A DNA stretch of 30,779 nucleotides, taken from positions 1 to 30,779 of the forward strand of contig JBBSEW010000047.1 in assembly GCA_038239305.1 (NCBI GenBank), given 5' to 3'. Origin of the DNA: JALYUA01 sp038239305. Lineage in GTDB: Bacteria > Acidobacteriota > Thermoanaerobaculia > UBA5066 > Gp7-AA6. Numbering within the stretch: the stretch's first letter is position 1; each line of letters begins with the position of its first letter. Positions 30,199 to 30,779 of this stretch are shown piece after piece. Under the pieces are notes generated by a model, which saw only the letters and a list, made by a program, of their open reading frames with translations, was not told where the DNA came from and did no database searches. A program made the position numbers and the translations under genes.

Positions 30199-30779
30199 TG
30201 ACGCTACCAACCACGCCCTCCCCTCCGCCGGATGAGGATTCAGGCGACCGCCGGCTCACCTGGCTTCCGTGGACCCTGATCGGTACCGCGGCGCTGGCCA
30301 TCCGGCTCACCGCTCTCCATCGCTTCTCTTACTGGCTGGACGAGATGCTCGAGGTGTTCACGATCCGCTCCGGCTGGTCGGCGATGTGGCACGCCCTGCG
30401 CGATCAGGTTCTGAACCCTCCACTCGACTACGTCCTCCAGAAGCTCTTCGATGCACTCGGGCCGTCGGATTCGGCGCGGCGGATCCTCCCGGCCCTGTGG
30501 GGCACCGGCGGCGTTTTGAGCATCGGGATCCTGGTCGGCCGGCGCGCGGCTCCCCGCGTGGGAGCGATGGCCGCGATCTGCCTCGCCTTCGCCCCGTACC
30601 ATGTCCGGTACTCGCAGGAGGTCCGACCTTACGCGCTGGGGATGTTCCTCACCGCTCTCACGCTTCTTCTCCTCGACCGGTATCTCGAGGAACCCGGAGC
30701 GGGGCGCCTGATCGCGGCTGTCGCCGCCGCGGTGACGGTCGCCTACACGATGTTTCTCGCGGCTCTGATACTGCTGATC
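30198..30779 (+). CDS. GT39-like (GT-C) membrane glycosyltransferase, 3' end outside window
   Basis: The frame is open from TTG at 30198 to the window edge (194 residues seen). After a Pro-rich N-terminus comes a helix (WTLIGTAALAIRLTAL), then YWLDEMLEVFTIRSGW, where the Asp-Glu pair in the first periplasmic loop is the catalytic motif of GT-C/PMT-type enzymes. Later come NPPLDYVLQKL and AFAPYHVRYSQEVRPYALGMFL, strongly conserved in the GT39 group. Such enzymes move sugars from polyprenyl-phosphate donors to envelope acceptors. The start has no ordinary ribosome site because array C occupies that place, so the true start is uncertain. Confidence 0.8.
   Translation, partial: MTLPTTPSPPPDEDSGDRRLTWLPWTLIGTAALAIRLTALHRFSYWLDEMLEVFTIRSGWSAMWHALRDQVLNPPLDYVLQKLFDALGPSDSARRILPALWGTGGVLSIGILVGRRAAPRVGAMAAICLAFAPYHVRYSQEVRPYALGMFLTALTLLLLDRYLEEPGAGRLIAAVAAAVTVAYTMFLAALILLI

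Noticed and set aside
28439..30310. A 623-codon open frame on the minus strand
   Set aside because: It is antisense to the YfhO-like gene, Arg/Glu/Asp-rich, has no recognisable domain and arises from the GC bias of the real frame.

Overview
The window is GC-rich DNA with dense, mostly co-directional genes from an aerobic or microaerobic Gram-negative bacterium. Evidence for this is secreted c-type cytochromes, a porin-like cytochrome, a cbb3-type oxidase and a periplasmic amidase. The protein flavour (DUF11 repeats with an IPTL-type C-terminal sorting signal, YfhO and GT39 membrane proteins, S41/TPR fusions) suggests Acidobacteriota or a neighbouring phylum. That is an inference from gene content; no marker gene is present to prove it.

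Layout. 1-5.3 kb: the tail of a degenerate HD-domain protein, a secreted metallophosphoesterase, then a tightly coupled trio (Amidase_3, GerMN lipoprotein-like protein, RNase PH) joined by ATGA overlaps. 5.3-6.0 kb: a structured intergenic stretch and, on the minus strand, a short ArsC/Spx-like thioredoxin-fold gene whose first active-site Cys codon is an in-frame TGA followed by a SECIS-like hairpin, so a probable selenoprotein. 6.05-11.0 kb: a four-gene plus-strand cluster of ATP-grasp ligase, YbdK-type carboxylate-amine ligase, M29-like aminopeptidase and a second ATP-grasp-like protein. It looks like an uncharacterised amide-bond or peptide-type small-molecule pathway. 11.1-13.3 kb (minus strand): a small secreted Lys/Thr-rich protein interrupted by an in-frame TAG and followed by a textbook terminator, an esterase, and a DUF11 surface protein. 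13.5-14.5 kb: a NodB-type deacetylase.

14.6-26.7 kb is a respiratory and copper block: a CcoI-type copper P-ATPase, a LysR regulator, a cupredoxin-like secreted protein, a Cyc2-like fused cytochrome-porin, a diheme cytochrome c, a stand-alone CcoP-type membrane anchor, CcoN, a CcoO fused to a diheme cytochrome and carrying an inserted EF-hand pair, a four-helix membrane protein, CcoS, a UreH_2/SafE-type membrane protein and a TPR protein. Electrons could pass from the outer membrane (Cyc2-like) through periplasmic c-hemes to the CcoN haem-copper site. The copper genes would supply CuB. Many genes in this block use TTG or GTG starts and the DNA looks less GC-rich than its surroundings, so it may have been acquired separately.

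26.9-30.8 kb: tRNA-Pro(UGG), a 5'-truncated S41 peptidase/TPR remnant directly behind it, a YfhO-like membrane protein and the start of a GT39-like glycosyltransferase. Three intergenic arrays of a shared degenerate heptamer (ACYGANN) and one long inverted repeat built of 8-mers are spread along the window.
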